Below, piece by piece: positions 24,925-33,017 of a stretch of 64,000 bases of DNA. Each line of letters starts with the position of its first letter. Within the stretch, counting starts at the first letter, position 1. The notes below the pieces were generated by a model that saw only the letters and a list, made by a program, of their open reading frames with translations, made no database searches and was not told where the DNA came from. The translations under genes and the position numbers were made by a program. Source of the DNA: Nocardia nova (GTDB lineage: Bacteria > Actinomycetota > Actinomycetes > Mycobacteriales > Mycobacteriaceae); NCBI RefSeq assembly GCF_002933465.1, contig NZ_PSZE01000029.1:22448-86447 (forward strand), given 5' to 3'.

Positions 24925-25581
24925 TCAGTCCCTCGCGCGCAGGGTCGCGCCGGACACCAGGACCTGGCTGGCCTGCGTGATGCACCGTTCGACTTCCTCC
25001 GGCGTCAACCGAAGGGCGTCGCGGCGCAACGCGAGCGCCGCGACACCCTGCCAGGCACCGAACAGGAAGAAGGAGAGCAACCGGCTGTCCAATGGTGCGA
25101 TCTCGCCGGCGTCGACAGCGGTCTGGATGCGCTTCTCGAAAGCGTGGCGCAGCAGTTCGATCCGCTCGACCACGGCGGCATCGATCAGGGTGTGCGACTC
25201 ACTCGGGACGGTCGCCGACAGATGCCGGATCAGCGCCGGATGATCCAGCAGCAGCTGCATGAACGCAACGCCCGCCCGCTGGACCTGCTCGAAGGCGCTG
25301 CCCTCGCTCGTGTAGGCGGCCGTCAGCGACGCCAGCGATGTGTCCAGCAGCCGCTCTATGACCGCGGCGACCAGCGCGTCCTTGGTGCCGAAATGCACAT
25401 ATACCGAGGCAGGTGAGATACCTGCGAGTGCTGCGACGTCCTCCATTCGGACCGCATCGGCGGACCTGTCCGACAGCAACTGCTCTGCGGCGTCGAGCAG
25501 TGCGACCCGGGTCCGCTGCCGGCGCCGCTCACCCCGCAGTCTTGCCGCCTCCACCTTGTCCGGGGTTGCGCTGTCCGTCAT
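24925..25581 (-). CDS. TetR-family regulator of the MpaB-like gene
   Basis: A 218-residue TetR repressor. The N-terminal helix-turn-helix (about residues 20-65) reads RTRVALLDAAEQLLSDRSAD then MEDVAALAGISPASVYVHFGTKDALVAAV. The ligand domain is typical all-alpha (FMQLLLDHPALIRHLSATVP, LLSFFLFGAWQGVAALALRR). It lies immediately upstream of the MpaB-like oxygenase gene on the same strand, with a double palindromic site in the gap. The ATG at 25581 is used; an ATG at 25611 adds ten residues. Confidence 0.88.
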   Translation of the reverse strand: MTDSATPDKVEAARLRGERRRQRTRVALLDAAEQLLSDRSADAVRMEDVAALAGISPASVYVHFGTKDALVAAVIERLLDTSLASLTAAYTSEGSAFEQVQRAGVAFMQLLLDHPALIRHLSATVPSESHTLIDAAVVERIELLRHAFEKRIQTAVDAGEIAPLDSRLLSFFLFGAWQGVAALALRRDALRLTPEEVERCITQASQVLVSGATLRARD

Positions 25582-25682
25582 GTGTTCGACGGTAGACCGA
25601 CGCCATGACATACCGTCAGTGAGCGTCCGAGAACTTGGGCAGGTCTGGTCTCGATACTCGAAGCGTCGACGTGGTTCTCGGG

Positions 25683-25775
25683 TCAGGTTTCGTAGTCGCG
25701 GACGCAGCGGCGGTGATTGCTGATCCAGGCGAATGTGCGTTCAGCGCCCCAGCGGCGTCGGATACCAGCGCCACA
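25683..25775 (-). pseudogene. IS5-family transposase C-terminal remnant
   Basis: The minus frame reads IRRRWGAERTFAWISNHRRC then VRDYET and a stop. This is the conserved C-terminal WxxERTFAW...RR motif of IS5-family transposases. About 25 codons remain and no terminal repeats are visible. It lies between the TetR gene and the NAD(P)-binding oxidoreductase gene. Confidence 0.65.
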
Positions 25776-25832
25776 GACACTCTCCTCCCGGGCCTCGTGC
25801 TGGGCGATGAAGATGTCCGGCGGGTCGTGTGT

Positions 25833-26690
25833 TCAGGCGGTGTTCATGTTCGCGAGCTGGTCGGCGACACTGCGCGGTTCCCGGCCGAGTAGTTGAGTGA
25901 GGAGAGGGTCGACCTGGGCGAAGCGGCCTTCTCGGGCTGCCAGGAAGGTGGTGAGCGTCATCCGCGCCATAGCCTCGGGGGTGCCGGCTGCGATCTTGTC
26001 CGCGATCCATGCCTCGTCGTCCACCGTGACACGCTCGATCTCGCGGCCGCTGAGTTTCGATGCCAGGGCCGCGATGTCGTCGAAGCTGACGGCCGCGCGA
26101 GCGGTGAGCGTGACCGGCCCGTCGAGGGTGTGGTCGCCGGCGAGGATGACCGCCGCGGCTTCGGCGACGTCGGCGCGGTCTGTCCAGGAGACCGGTCCGT
26201 CGGCCGGGGCGGTGATGAGGGAGGTCTGGCGCCACGGGCCCAGCAGCCAGGCGAGGCTGTGGGCGTAGAAGCCGTTGCGCAGGGAGGTCCACGCGACGCC
26301 CGACTCGGCGAGGAGTCGTTCGGTGGCGGCGTGGACGCGGGCCGGGGGGAAGGGACTGTCCGATCCGGCGCCCTGGTGGCTGGTGTAGAGGATGCGCCGG
26401 GCTCCGGCGTCGACGGCGGCAGCGATGCCGGCGCGATGCAGGCTCACGGCGTCGGCGTGGGGGTCGTTGGAGGACACGAGCAGCACCTGCTCGGCGCCCT
26501 CGAACGAATGCCGCAAAGCAGCCGAGTCCGCATAGGAGCCCTGACGTACCCGAATCCCCCGCTCGGCGAAGTGCTGCGCCTTGGTGATGTCGCGGACGCT
26601 GACGCCGATCTGCTCGGCGGGTACGCGCTCGAGGAGATGCCCGACGGTGGCTCCGTTGAGCGCCCCGGTCGCTCCGGTGACGACGATCAT
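25833..26690 (-). CDS. NmrA/QorB-like NAD(P)-binding oxidoreductase
   Basis: A 285-residue atypical short-chain dehydrogenase. The Rossmann motif TGATGALNGATVGHLLERV lies at residues 5-23, followed by VRDITKAQHFAERGIRVRQG and VLLVSSNDPHADAVSLHRAG. An RRILYTSHQGAGSDSPF segment is typical of QorB/NmrA-like quinone reductases. These enzymes sense or use NADPH; no Tyr-x3-Lys catalytic pair is obvious. The ATG at 26690 starts directly with the Rossmann strand. A broken TetR gene lies just upstream on the same strand and may once have controlled it. Confidence 0.88.
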   Translation of the reverse strand: MIVVTGATGALNGATVGHLLERVPAEQIGVSVRDITKAQHFAERGIRVRQGSYADSAALRHSFEGAEQVLLVSSNDPHADAVSLHRAGIAAAVDAGARRILYTSHQGAGSDSPFPPARVHAATERLLAESGVAWTSLRNGFYAHSLAWLLGPWRQTSLITAPADGPVSWTDRADVAEAAAVILAGDHTLDGPVTLTARAAVSFDDIAALASKLSGREIERVTVDDEAWIADKIAAGTPEAMARMTLTTFLAAREGRFAQVDPLLTQLLGREPRSVADQLANMNTA

Positions 26691-26711
26691 GTGGGTTCCT
26701 TCCGGTGGGTG

Positions 26712-27072
26712 TCAGTGGCCGCGCAGGAGTGGCAGGAGAATGTCGTCGACGACGTGCCGGACGAACGCGTCATCGCACGGCTCGCCCGCGATCACGACGC
26801 GATGGACGTCACGGCCGGCGCGACCTCGGCGAACAGTGCCGAGGCCCCGGATCTCAGCCGCGCTCGACCGCGGCCGCAACGAGCGCGGCCTTGTCAGGAT
26901 AGCGGCGGTAGATCGTGGTCTTCGCCGCCCCGGAACGATTCGCAACCGACTCCATGGACAGGTGCTCATAGTCCACCTCGGTCAGCAGGGACAGAGTCGC
27001 GTCGAGAATTGCCACGTCGCGGCTGCTGTCACGAGGCCGGCCCGGCGCGGATGATTGAGCCGTGCGACGATC
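26712..27072 (-). pseudogene. Broken TetR-family regulator
   Basis: The N-terminal DNA-binding half is intact in one frame (GRPRDSSRDVAILDATLSLL, then MESVANRSGAAKTTIYRRYP and DKAALVAAAVERG) but ends at a stop at 26854. The C-terminal tail appears in another frame (DVHRVVIAGEPCDDAFVRHV then VDDILLPLL). About 100 codons of the ligand domain are missing between them. An internal deletion with a frameshift has inactivated it. Confidence 0.75.
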
Positions 27073-27282
27073 ACACCAGGAGTCGACGCCAGCTGGCCGG
27101 TCCCGTCCGGGGAGTGCTGTTTCAGACAGTCCCCATCGCACCGAGATCGCGTCTGGGCAGAGTGCGGAGTGGTCGATATCCCGATAATGCTGTCGCAGAA
27201 TGGGGTTCGACGCGGTCTGCCTTGAAGGGGCCGCGCACCTCGCGGTCAATGCGCGAGCCTCAGCAAGGGCCGCCGGAAATCG

Positions 27283-27852
27283 TCATCCGCGCGCGAGACC
27301 CGCGAGGAGCACGTCGATCATGTGGCGGGCGCGATAGCCGGGAAAGGTCTCGGCTCCGACGCACAAGTTGCCGATCGCGATCATCAGATCGAGAGCCTCG
27401 ACATCCCCGCGGATCTGACCAGCGGCGGCCGCTGCCCGCAGCAGCCGATCGAGCACCGGCACCAGACGCTGCACGAAGCCGGCATGGAGGCTCTCGAACC
27501 CGGCTCGGTCTGAGGACATCGCCTCGGCCAAGCCGTGTTTGGTCACCAGGAAGCTTACGAATCGGTTCACCCAGTCCCGCAGCTGCTCGTAAGGCGTCGC
27601 GGCGGTGTCGGCGGTGTCGGCCGCGAGTTCGTCGACCTGGTGCCGGAAGACCGCGATGACAAGATCCGCGCGCGTGGGGAAGTGCCGGTAGATGGTAGCG
27701 ATACCGACGCCCGCTTCGGCGGCGATCTCCCGCACCGGAGCGTCAATCCCCGCGCGGACGAACACGCCAGCGGCGGCGTCCAGCAGCGCCTGCTGATTGC
27801 GGCGCGCATCGGAACGCTTGCGCCGGCCGGACGGCTTGGTGTCGGCCGTCAT
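27283..27852 (-). CDS. TetR-family regulator, divergent from an alpha/beta hydrolase
   Basis: A 189-residue TetR repressor. It has the helix-turn-helix RNQQALLDAAAGVFVRAGID then VREIAAEAGVGIATIYRHFP at about 20-60, and a ligand domain containing LAEAMSSDRAGFESLHAGFV and a GAETFPGYRARHMIDVLLAG tail typical of the MarT/KstR-like subgroup. The ATG at 27852 follows AAGGGAGA; the frame extends upstream to 27966, but that part overlaps the operator. The 18-bp inverted repeat at 27877-27925 lies between this gene and the divergent hydrolase, so the regulator probably represses both. Confidence 0.9.
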   Translation of the reverse strand: MTADTKPSGRRKRSDARRNQQALLDAAAGVFVRAGIDAPVREIAAEAGVGIATIYRHFPTRADLVIAVFRHQVDELAADTADTAATPYEQLRDWVNRFVSFLVTKHGLAEAMSSDRAGFESLHAGFVQRLVPVLDRLLRAAAAAGQIRGDVEALDLMIAIGNLCVGAETFPGYRARHMIDVLLAGLARG

Positions 27853-27876
27853 TCGAGTGTCTCCCTTCACGCTTGC

Positions 27877-27925
27877 TATCCGGATCAATGTTCCGATAAG
27901 CTCATAAGGAACGTTGATCCGGATA
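27877..27925. promoter_or_regulatory. TetR operator between the divergent tetR and hydrolase genes
   Basis: Inverted repeat with 18-bp arms, TATCCGGATCAATGTTCC and GGAACGTTGATCCGGATA, matching at 17 of 18 positions and separated by 13 bases. Each arm also contains the perfect palindrome ATCCGGAT. Its position in the 140-base gap between divergent genes makes it the likely site for the adjacent TetR protein. Confidence 0.75.
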
Positions 27926-27992
27926 AACATACTCTCAGATGCACGTTTACCCCGAGGCTTCGACATGCCTCGATCAGGAAGGTCTCCAGCAC

Positions 27993-28898
27993 ATGAACGC
28001 CACCACGACCCCTATAGTGTCGGTTCGACCACTCACTCTGGCTGCCCCTGAGCGCGGCCAGGATCTGCAGGTACGAGTGACCGCACCGACAGCCGGGCGG
28101 GAGCTGCCGATCATCGTGTTCTCCCATGGCATGACGCTGGGCATGGACGACTACAGACCGCTGGTCGACTACTGGGCCGCCCACGGCTTCACCGTCATCC
28201 AGCCCACCCACCTCGACTCACTCGGCCTCGCCCCGAGCGACCCGCGGGTCCCACACATCTGGCGCATTCGCACCGACGACCTGTCGCTGACCCTCGACCG
28301 GCTCGACGACATCGAGGCCGCGGTGCCCGGCTTGACCGGTCGCCTCGCCCGCGATCGCATCGCAGTCGCGGGACACTCCTGGGGCGCGCAGACGGCGAGC
28401 ACCCTCGCCGGCGCCGGCGTCCTCGGTACCAACGGCGCGCCCGGCGAGAGCATGGCCGACCCGAGGGGCGCAGCGGCGGTCCTGCTCTGCCTCCCCGGCA
28501 CCGGCGGCCCCGACCTGTCCCCCATAGCCGTCGAGCACTTCCCATTCATGAACCCCGATTTCACAACGATGAAGACCCCGAGCCTGATCGTCGCCGGTGA
28601 CCAGGACCAGTCCCCCCTGACGCTGCGCGGCCCCGAGTGGTTCACCGACGGCTTCCAGATCAGCCCAGGGGCCACCGACCTTGTCACCCTGCACCGCGCC
28701 GAACACAGCCTCGGCGGCATCCAAGGCTCCTACGACACTCGGACGACCGATGAGAGTCCCGAGCGTGTCGCCCTCGTCCAACAGGCCACACTGGCCTATC
28801 TGCAGACCGCGCTCGGCCTCGACGATGACGCCTGGCCCGTATTCCGAGCGGCCCTGAAAGCCGCCAGCGATCCGCTGGCCAGCATCGTTTCGAAGTGA
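27993..28898 (+). CDS. Alpha/beta hydrolase (PAF-acetylhydrolase/chlorophyllase-like)
   Basis: A 301-residue cytoplasmic hydrolase. The oxyanion-side motif is VFSHGMTLGMDDY (42-54), and the nucleophile elbow GHSWGAQ places Ser129 as nucleophile. SLIVAGDQDQSPL carries the probable acid, and HRAEHSLGG a probable catalytic His. This pattern resembles platelet-activating-factor acetylhydrolase or dienelactone-hydrolase-like enzymes; the ester substrate is unknown. The ATG at 27993 follows CAGGAAGG; the frame opens at 27939. The TetR gene is divergent and the operator lies between. The 241 bases after it show no gene. Confidence 0.88.
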   Translation: MNATTTPIVSVRPLTLAAPERGQDLQVRVTAPTAGRELPIIVFSHGMTLGMDDYRPLVDYWAAHGFTVIQPTHLDSLGLAPSDPRVPHIWRIRTDDLSLTLDRLDDIEAAVPGLTGRLARDRIAVAGHSWGAQTASTLAGAGVLGTNGAPGESMADPRGAAAVLLCLPGTGGPDLSPIAVEHFPFMNPDFTTMKTPSLIVAGDQDQSPLTLRGPEWFTDGFQISPGATDLVTLHRAEHSLGGIQGSYDTRTTDESPERVALVQQATLAYLQTALGLDDDAWPVFRAALKAASDPLASIVSK

Positions 28899-29139
28899 CG
28901 ACCAGGCGGTCGGTGCAAACACTGCCACAAATACGGAAACCGACTACCCGACGGCTGCGGATTCACGCCGAGTTCGTGCGTCGCGGAATAAAGGCTGCCT
29001 CATTCATTCACGATGGTCAGGGAGGGTTCAGCGCCAGTGCGACTCAGCCAGACTTCGAACGCGGCCCCAACCGAGGCGTCGGCGAAACCCCGGTTGGCAT
29101 GTGATCGCGGTGCCGGTTCCTGCCCGGCGCCGACCGTGA

Positions 29140-30300
29140 TCAACGAAGGCTACGCAGGCCGGTGCGGATTTCACTGATCAGGACCTCGGGCTGCTCGAGA
29201 GCCGCGAAGTGTCCGCCCTTGGCGGCCTCGCCGTAGTGGATCAGGTTGATGTAGGTGTCTACGATCCAGCTTCGTGGCAGGCGTGGGATGTCTTTCGGGA
29301 AGACGGTGACCGCGACCGGCAGCGTCAGCTTGGGGCCGGCCATGCTGGCCGATCGGTTCTCCCAGTAGATGCGGCCGGACGACGCTGCACTGTTGGTGAA
29401 CCAGTAGAGGGATATGACATCGAGCATGTCGTCTCTGCTGAGTGCGTCCTCGGCGAGCCCGTGGTTGTCGGTCTTGGACTGGAACTTCTCGTAGATCCAG
29501 GCTGCCTGACCGGCCGGAGAGTCCGCCAGAGCGAATCCTACGGTCTCCGGCTTGGTGCCCTGAAGGTGGTTCGATCCACCGAGGTCGCCGGTGTAGCGGG
29601 CGAGGCCGTCCACGGCGTAGCGCTCTTGGGGAGACAGCGTGTCGGGTATTCGGGCGGGGAAAGCGTATGGCGTATTCAAGTGAATCCCAAGCAGCCCCTC
29701 GGGTCGCATGGCCCCGAGAGTGGTGGTCACCACCGAACCCCAATCGCCACCCTGAGCCGCCCAGTTGTCGTAGCCGAGACGGTCCATCAGCTCCACCCAT
29801 GCGGCGGCGATACGCGAAACCGTCCAGCCCGCCTCGGTCGGCTTTTCAGAGAACCCGAACCCGGGCAGGGACGGGACGACGACGTCGAAGGAATCTTCGA
29901 CCCCACCCCCGAACGCGACCGGGTCCGTGAGTGGGCCGATCAGTTTCAGGAACTCCGCGATCGAACCCGGCCATCCGTGGGTCAAGATCAGGGGCATCGC
30001 GTCCGGGTTCTTGGACCTCACATGGATGAAGTGGATATCCAGGCCGTCGATCGTGGTCAGAAACTGAGGGAATCGATTGAGCTCCGATTCGAATCGGCGC
30101 CAGTCGTACTCTCGCTGCCAGTAGGCGACGAGCGATTTGGCGTTCTCCACGCGAACCCCTTGCGACCAGTCGCCCACCGTTTCCGGATCCGGCCACCGAG
30201 TTCTCGCCAGCCGTTGCTTCAGCTCGTCGATCTCCGAATCCGAGATCGAGACGGTGAACGGGCGGACGAGAGCCGAGGCCGGTGCCGTCGATGCGGTCAT
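29140..30300 (-). CDS. Epoxide hydrolase (microsomal type)
   Basis: A 386-residue alpha/beta-hydrolase epoxide hydrolase. The N-terminal EHN domain (about 12-115) reads FTVSISDSEIDELKQRLART then RWPDPE. The oxyanion motif HGWPGS starts at 109, the nucleophile is Asp186 in GGDWGS, and GGHFAALEQPE near the C-terminus carries the catalytic His. These enzymes open epoxides to diols without a cofactor. Bacterial members detoxify xenobiotic or terpene epoxides. The ATG at 30300 follows GGAGAAGG. A divergent TetR gene with tandem operators (30335-30388) lies upstream, indicating inducible expression. Confidence 0.93.
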   Translation of the reverse strand: MTASTAPASALVRPFTVSISDSEIDELKQRLARTRWPDPETVGDWSQGVRVENAKSLVAYWQREYDWRRFESELNRFPQFLTTIDGLDIHFIHVRSKNPDAMPLILTHGWPGSIAEFLKLIGPLTDPVAFGGGVEDSFDVVVPSLPGFGFSEKPTEAGWTVSRIAAAWVELMDRLGYDNWAAQGGDWGSVVTTTLGAMRPEGLLGIHLNTPYAFPARIPDTLSPQERYAVDGLARYTGDLGGSNHLQGTKPETVGFALADSPAGQAAWIYEKFQSKTDNHGLAEDALSRDDMLDVISLYWFTNSAASSGRIYWENRSASMAGPKLTLPVAVTVFPKDIPRLPRSWIVDTYINLIHYGEAAKGGHFAALEQPEVLISEIRTGLRSLR

Positions 30301-30334
30301 TGCCTTCTCCAGAGCTTCCAAGCGCAACTTTTCA

Positions 30335-30388
30335 TTGCACACTGGTGTGAAATCTAGGGCATTGCACACCAGTGTGCAACACTGGTGT
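30335..30388. promoter_or_regulatory. Tandem TetR operators between epoxide hydrolase and tetR
   Basis: Two 18-bp dyads, TTGCACACTGGTGTGAAA (30335-30352) and TTGCACACCAGTGTGCAA (30362-30379), start 27 bases apart. A third core, ACACTGGTGT, follows at 30379-30388. The second copy has perfect 8-bp arms. They fill the gap between the divergent genes and run up to the tetR start, so occupancy should shut both. Confidence 0.75.
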
Positions 30389-30419
30389 CGTGCCCACCGA
30401 GTCCTCCCGTGTTCGTTCG

Positions 30420-30989
30420 ATGAACGAGACCCGCGATCGCATCCTCGATGTCGCCCTCGACGTGCTGGGAGAGAACCCCGACGCGGGAATGGGCGACATC
30501 GCCTCCGCTGCCGGCGTCGTCCGCCGCACCGTCTACGGCCATTTCCCCTCGCGCCTCGACCTGATTCGGACACTCACGGAACGAGCCGTCACTGAGATGA
30601 CAGCCGTCCTCACCGAAGTCGACGCCGCCGACTCGGCAGCGGACGCGGCGTGGGTAGAATTCATCGCCCGCGTCTGGCCGGTGGCGCACCGGTACCGAGT
30701 GCTGTTGACGCTGCGCCGGGGCGAGTACAGCGAGGCGATCCACGGCCTGCTCGGACCTGTCGATGAGCTCCTCGCCGACCTCGTGCAGCGGGGCCAGGAC
30801 AGCGACGTGTTCGCACAGCACCTACCCGCAGGCATTTTGAGCCAGCTTGCCTACGGCGCCGTGTTCACCATCGCGGACAGCGACCTGTCGAACGGAACCC
30901 GCGGCCCCCGAGCAGCGACGATCACGAGCCTACTAATGCTGGGAGTCCCCGAAACACGCGCAATCGCTCTCGTAGGCGACCAACCCTGA
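30420..30989 (+). CDS. TetR-family regulator of the epoxide hydrolase
   Basis: A 189-residue TetR repressor. It starts MNETRDRILDVALDVLGENP and its helix-turn-helix reads MGDIASAAGVVRRTVYGHFP. The C-terminal domain contains VAHRYRVLLTLRRGEYSEAI and a QLAYGAVFTIADSD segment. I use the ATG at 30420; upstream in-frame GTG codons (30390) fall in the operator repeats. It is divergent from the epoxide hydrolase gene, with three copies of the palindromic site in the gap. Confidence 0.88.
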   Translation: MNETRDRILDVALDVLGENPDAGMGDIASAAGVVRRTVYGHFPSRLDLIRTLTERAVTEMTAVLTEVDAADSAADAAWVEFIARVWPVAHRYRVLLTLRRGEYSEAIHGLLGPVDELLADLVQRGQDSDVFAQHLPAGILSQLAYGAVFTIADSDLSNGTRGPRAATITSLLMLGVPETRAIALVGDQP

Positions 30990-31012
30990 CCCGCGGCACT
31001 CGAGCGGTGTGG

Positions 31013-31140
31013 TCCCGAAAAGTTCCGCCGCAAGGCGCTGGATCTGATTGCTGCGAGGGTCCGGTCGCGCAGGTGGTTGCCGATCTGGGCGTCAGCGACC
31101 AGACCATCCGAGTTTGCGTAAGCAGGAGCTGATCGACACC
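31013..31140 (+). pseudogene. IS3-family OrfA N-terminal remnant
   Basis: Read across a one-base shift near 31052, the sequence gives FRRKALDLIAA then PVAQVVADLGVSDQTIR and a trace of RKQELID. This is the helix-turn-helix start of IS3 OrfA proteins. It breaks off in unrecognised sequence at about 31140. Roughly 40 codons survive. Confidence 0.6.
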
Positions 31141-31244
31141 GGCCAACTGCGAAACGGTGGGGCAGGCGAGCCTGACTTGCTCGTCGAGGTCGACCTGAGG
31201 TTCCGGCTTATATGAATGTCACCGGTTGGCGGGCTGGGTGATCA

Positions 31245-31600
31245 CCGGCCGTAGTCTGCCGGAGGCGTTGGGTCGGGCTGGCTCGTGAGGTTCCTGCCGC
31301 CCATTCGGGATTGGCTCACCGGGGGTTTGCGCTCCGACTCGACACCGGGCCGCGGGCCTGACTCGACAGTGGTGTCGAATTCGAGCTGGAAGTGGCGTAC
31401 ACCTTCTCGGAACCGCATCGGTATCTCGGTCATCATCACACCGGGCGCTCTCGGGTCGAGCAGTACCGTCGTGTAGCCGGCGCCGGGATCGCGACGGTCG
31501 GCGCGACCGAATACCAACACGCGATCGACGACGTCCAGGCCGGAGGTGATTCGCTTCAGGCCATTGACAATGAACTTGCCTCCTTAGCAACGGATTTCGG
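31245..31600 (-). pseudogene. Acyl-CoA dehydrogenase fragment
   Basis: The minus strand reads GGKFIVNGLKRITSGLDVVD then RVLVFGRADRRDPGAGYTTV and DPRAPGVMMTEIPMRFREGV. This is the beta-domain text of acyl-CoA dehydrogenases (NGxKxxIT...VFARTDP...). About 110 codons remain, with neither the N-terminal helical part nor the catalytic C-terminal part. It is a stranded fragment. Confidence 0.55.
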
Positions 31601-31742
31601 TCTCAACGGCGAATATGTTGTGACCGGCGTGCGGCTCTGTCGCCGCCATACCCAGATGTGCCGACCCGGAGGCCACCCGCGGCGTCCAGGTCTGGCCCGC
31701 CGCCCGCGGGCCCACGGTCTTGTTCGGCGAAGGCTTCCAGAA

Positions 31743-32015
31743 CTATTGCCATACCGAGTAGACCCCCGTCACCGCCTCCTCGAAGGCATCGTGTTGTGGA
31801 TGCCGGTGCTGTCCACTGCGATCGCCCATGCGATCGAGGGCTGGCCACGCCGGCCCCTCGATGCCGTAGACCTGGACATCGCCGAGACCGGCAGCTTCCA
31901 TTTCGCTGCGCAGTTCGTCGGCGGTGTGCCAGTGGGTCCGCATGAATCCGACATGGCCGTCGTAATCGCCGGTGGCAATAACGGTGCGTACCGCGGGGCC
32001 GAGCGTGTCATCGAG
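31743..32015 (-). pseudogene. SAM-methyltransferase fragment interrupted by IS3 debris
   Basis: The minus frame reads VIATGDYDGHVGFMRTHWHT then ADELRSEMEAAGLGDVQVYG and IEGPAWPALD. This matches the C-terminal third of class I methyltransferases with a GVEGPAW motif. Upstream of about 32015 the frame runs into antisense of an IS3 transposase end, so the gene was cut there. The product would be non-functional. Confidence 0.55.
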
Positions 32016-32029
32016 CGTGCCGCTGGTGC

Positions 32030-32180
32030 CGGTTTCCAGCACGCCTACGCCACGAAGACCGAACTCGTTGCCTCGGTTGACAAGTGGATGAACTTCTACA
32101 ACACTACCCGGCGGCATTCCGCGATCGGGAACCAAAGCCCCGACGACTACGAGCGTTCACTTCGAACCGCTGCCGCCTGA
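32030..32180 (+). pseudogene. IS3-family transposase (OrfB) C-terminus
   Basis: The frame ends YATKTELVASVDKWMNFYNT then TRRHSAIGNQSPDDYERSLR and a stop. This is the C-terminal YN-x2-RRHSxIG-x-SP motif of IS3 transposases. The DDE core upstream is missing. It abuts the methyltransferase fragment. Confidence 0.7.
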
Positions 32181-32215
32181 AATCTTTAAGCCCCCTGTCC
32201 ACCATTCGGGGTGAA

Positions 32216-32350
32216 CCTCAGGCAGCTGCCCACGGTGAGGAAGCATTATCGGCGGAGCGAGCCGAGGTGCAGGCATTACGAAGGCGAGTTGCCGAGCAGG
32301 ACAAGGACATACAGTTCTTGAAAAGAAGCCTCCTTAGATTCAGGGGGTCA
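32216..32350 (+). pseudogene. IS3-family OrfA C-terminal remnant
   Basis: The frame reads ALSAERAEVQALRRRVAEQD then KDIQFLKRSL, the leucine-zipper-like C-terminus of IS3 OrfA proteins (ERAELxxLRRxxxELxxDxEFLKKA). It lies downstream of an OrfB end, so the order is scrambled compared with an intact IS3 element. Confidence 0.6.
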
Positions 32351-32467
32351 AGGCAACACACTCTGCGGGGTTCGGTAGCCAATACGAACTACTCTCCGAC
32401 AAGACACTCGAACCCGCTGCCAGTTAGCCGCCGCGACTGGAACCCGAAAGGTGGGGCAGGTCAGTGG

Positions 32468-32565
32468 TTATGCGGCCTGAATGATCGCTGGGGTCATGAT
32501 TGTCTCGTAGTCGATCGGGGTCAATCGCCCGAGTCTGGTTTGGCGGCTCGAAAACCTATTGCCCT
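32468..32565 (-). pseudogene. Second IS3-type transposase C-terminus, opposite strand
   Basis: The minus strand reads RLGRLTPIDYETIM then TPAIIQAA and a TAA stop at 32470-32468. RLGxxTPxxYE is the C-terminal signature of another IS3 subgroup. About 28 codons remain. From here to about 33000 I recognise nothing further. Confidence 0.5.
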
Positions 32566-33017
32566 GCAATAAAATCGAACATAGCTGCGACAACGTTCCG
32601 AGCGGTCACCGCGCCGATGCAAAACATGTTCCAGCGACGATGGACAGCCCCGGTGCTATGCGCCGGCACCGGCGGTGACGTGCAGCGCTGGACGACAAAC
32701 CCAGGGTCCGCGCCGCACACCTGCGAACAGAGCCCTCGGCGCGCCGGAACGACCCGGTGCCGGTTCATTCACAGGCAGGGCGTCTCCGGTCACCGACGGC
32801 GGCAGTGATCGTCATGGTCGCACGGACACCACGGAAGCCTCGATGCCGCAGTCTATCCCGATCCACCGGACACCCCGGCCCGCAACGTGTCGGTCACCGC
32901 GCCCGCCTCGTCCAGCATCACCGGGACCTGTTGAAACTTCCCGATCGGGATATTAGATTGAACCACGGGGTACAAAACGAGCTCTCCGGTGAGCTGCCGA
33001 TCTCAGCAGGCCGCTCC

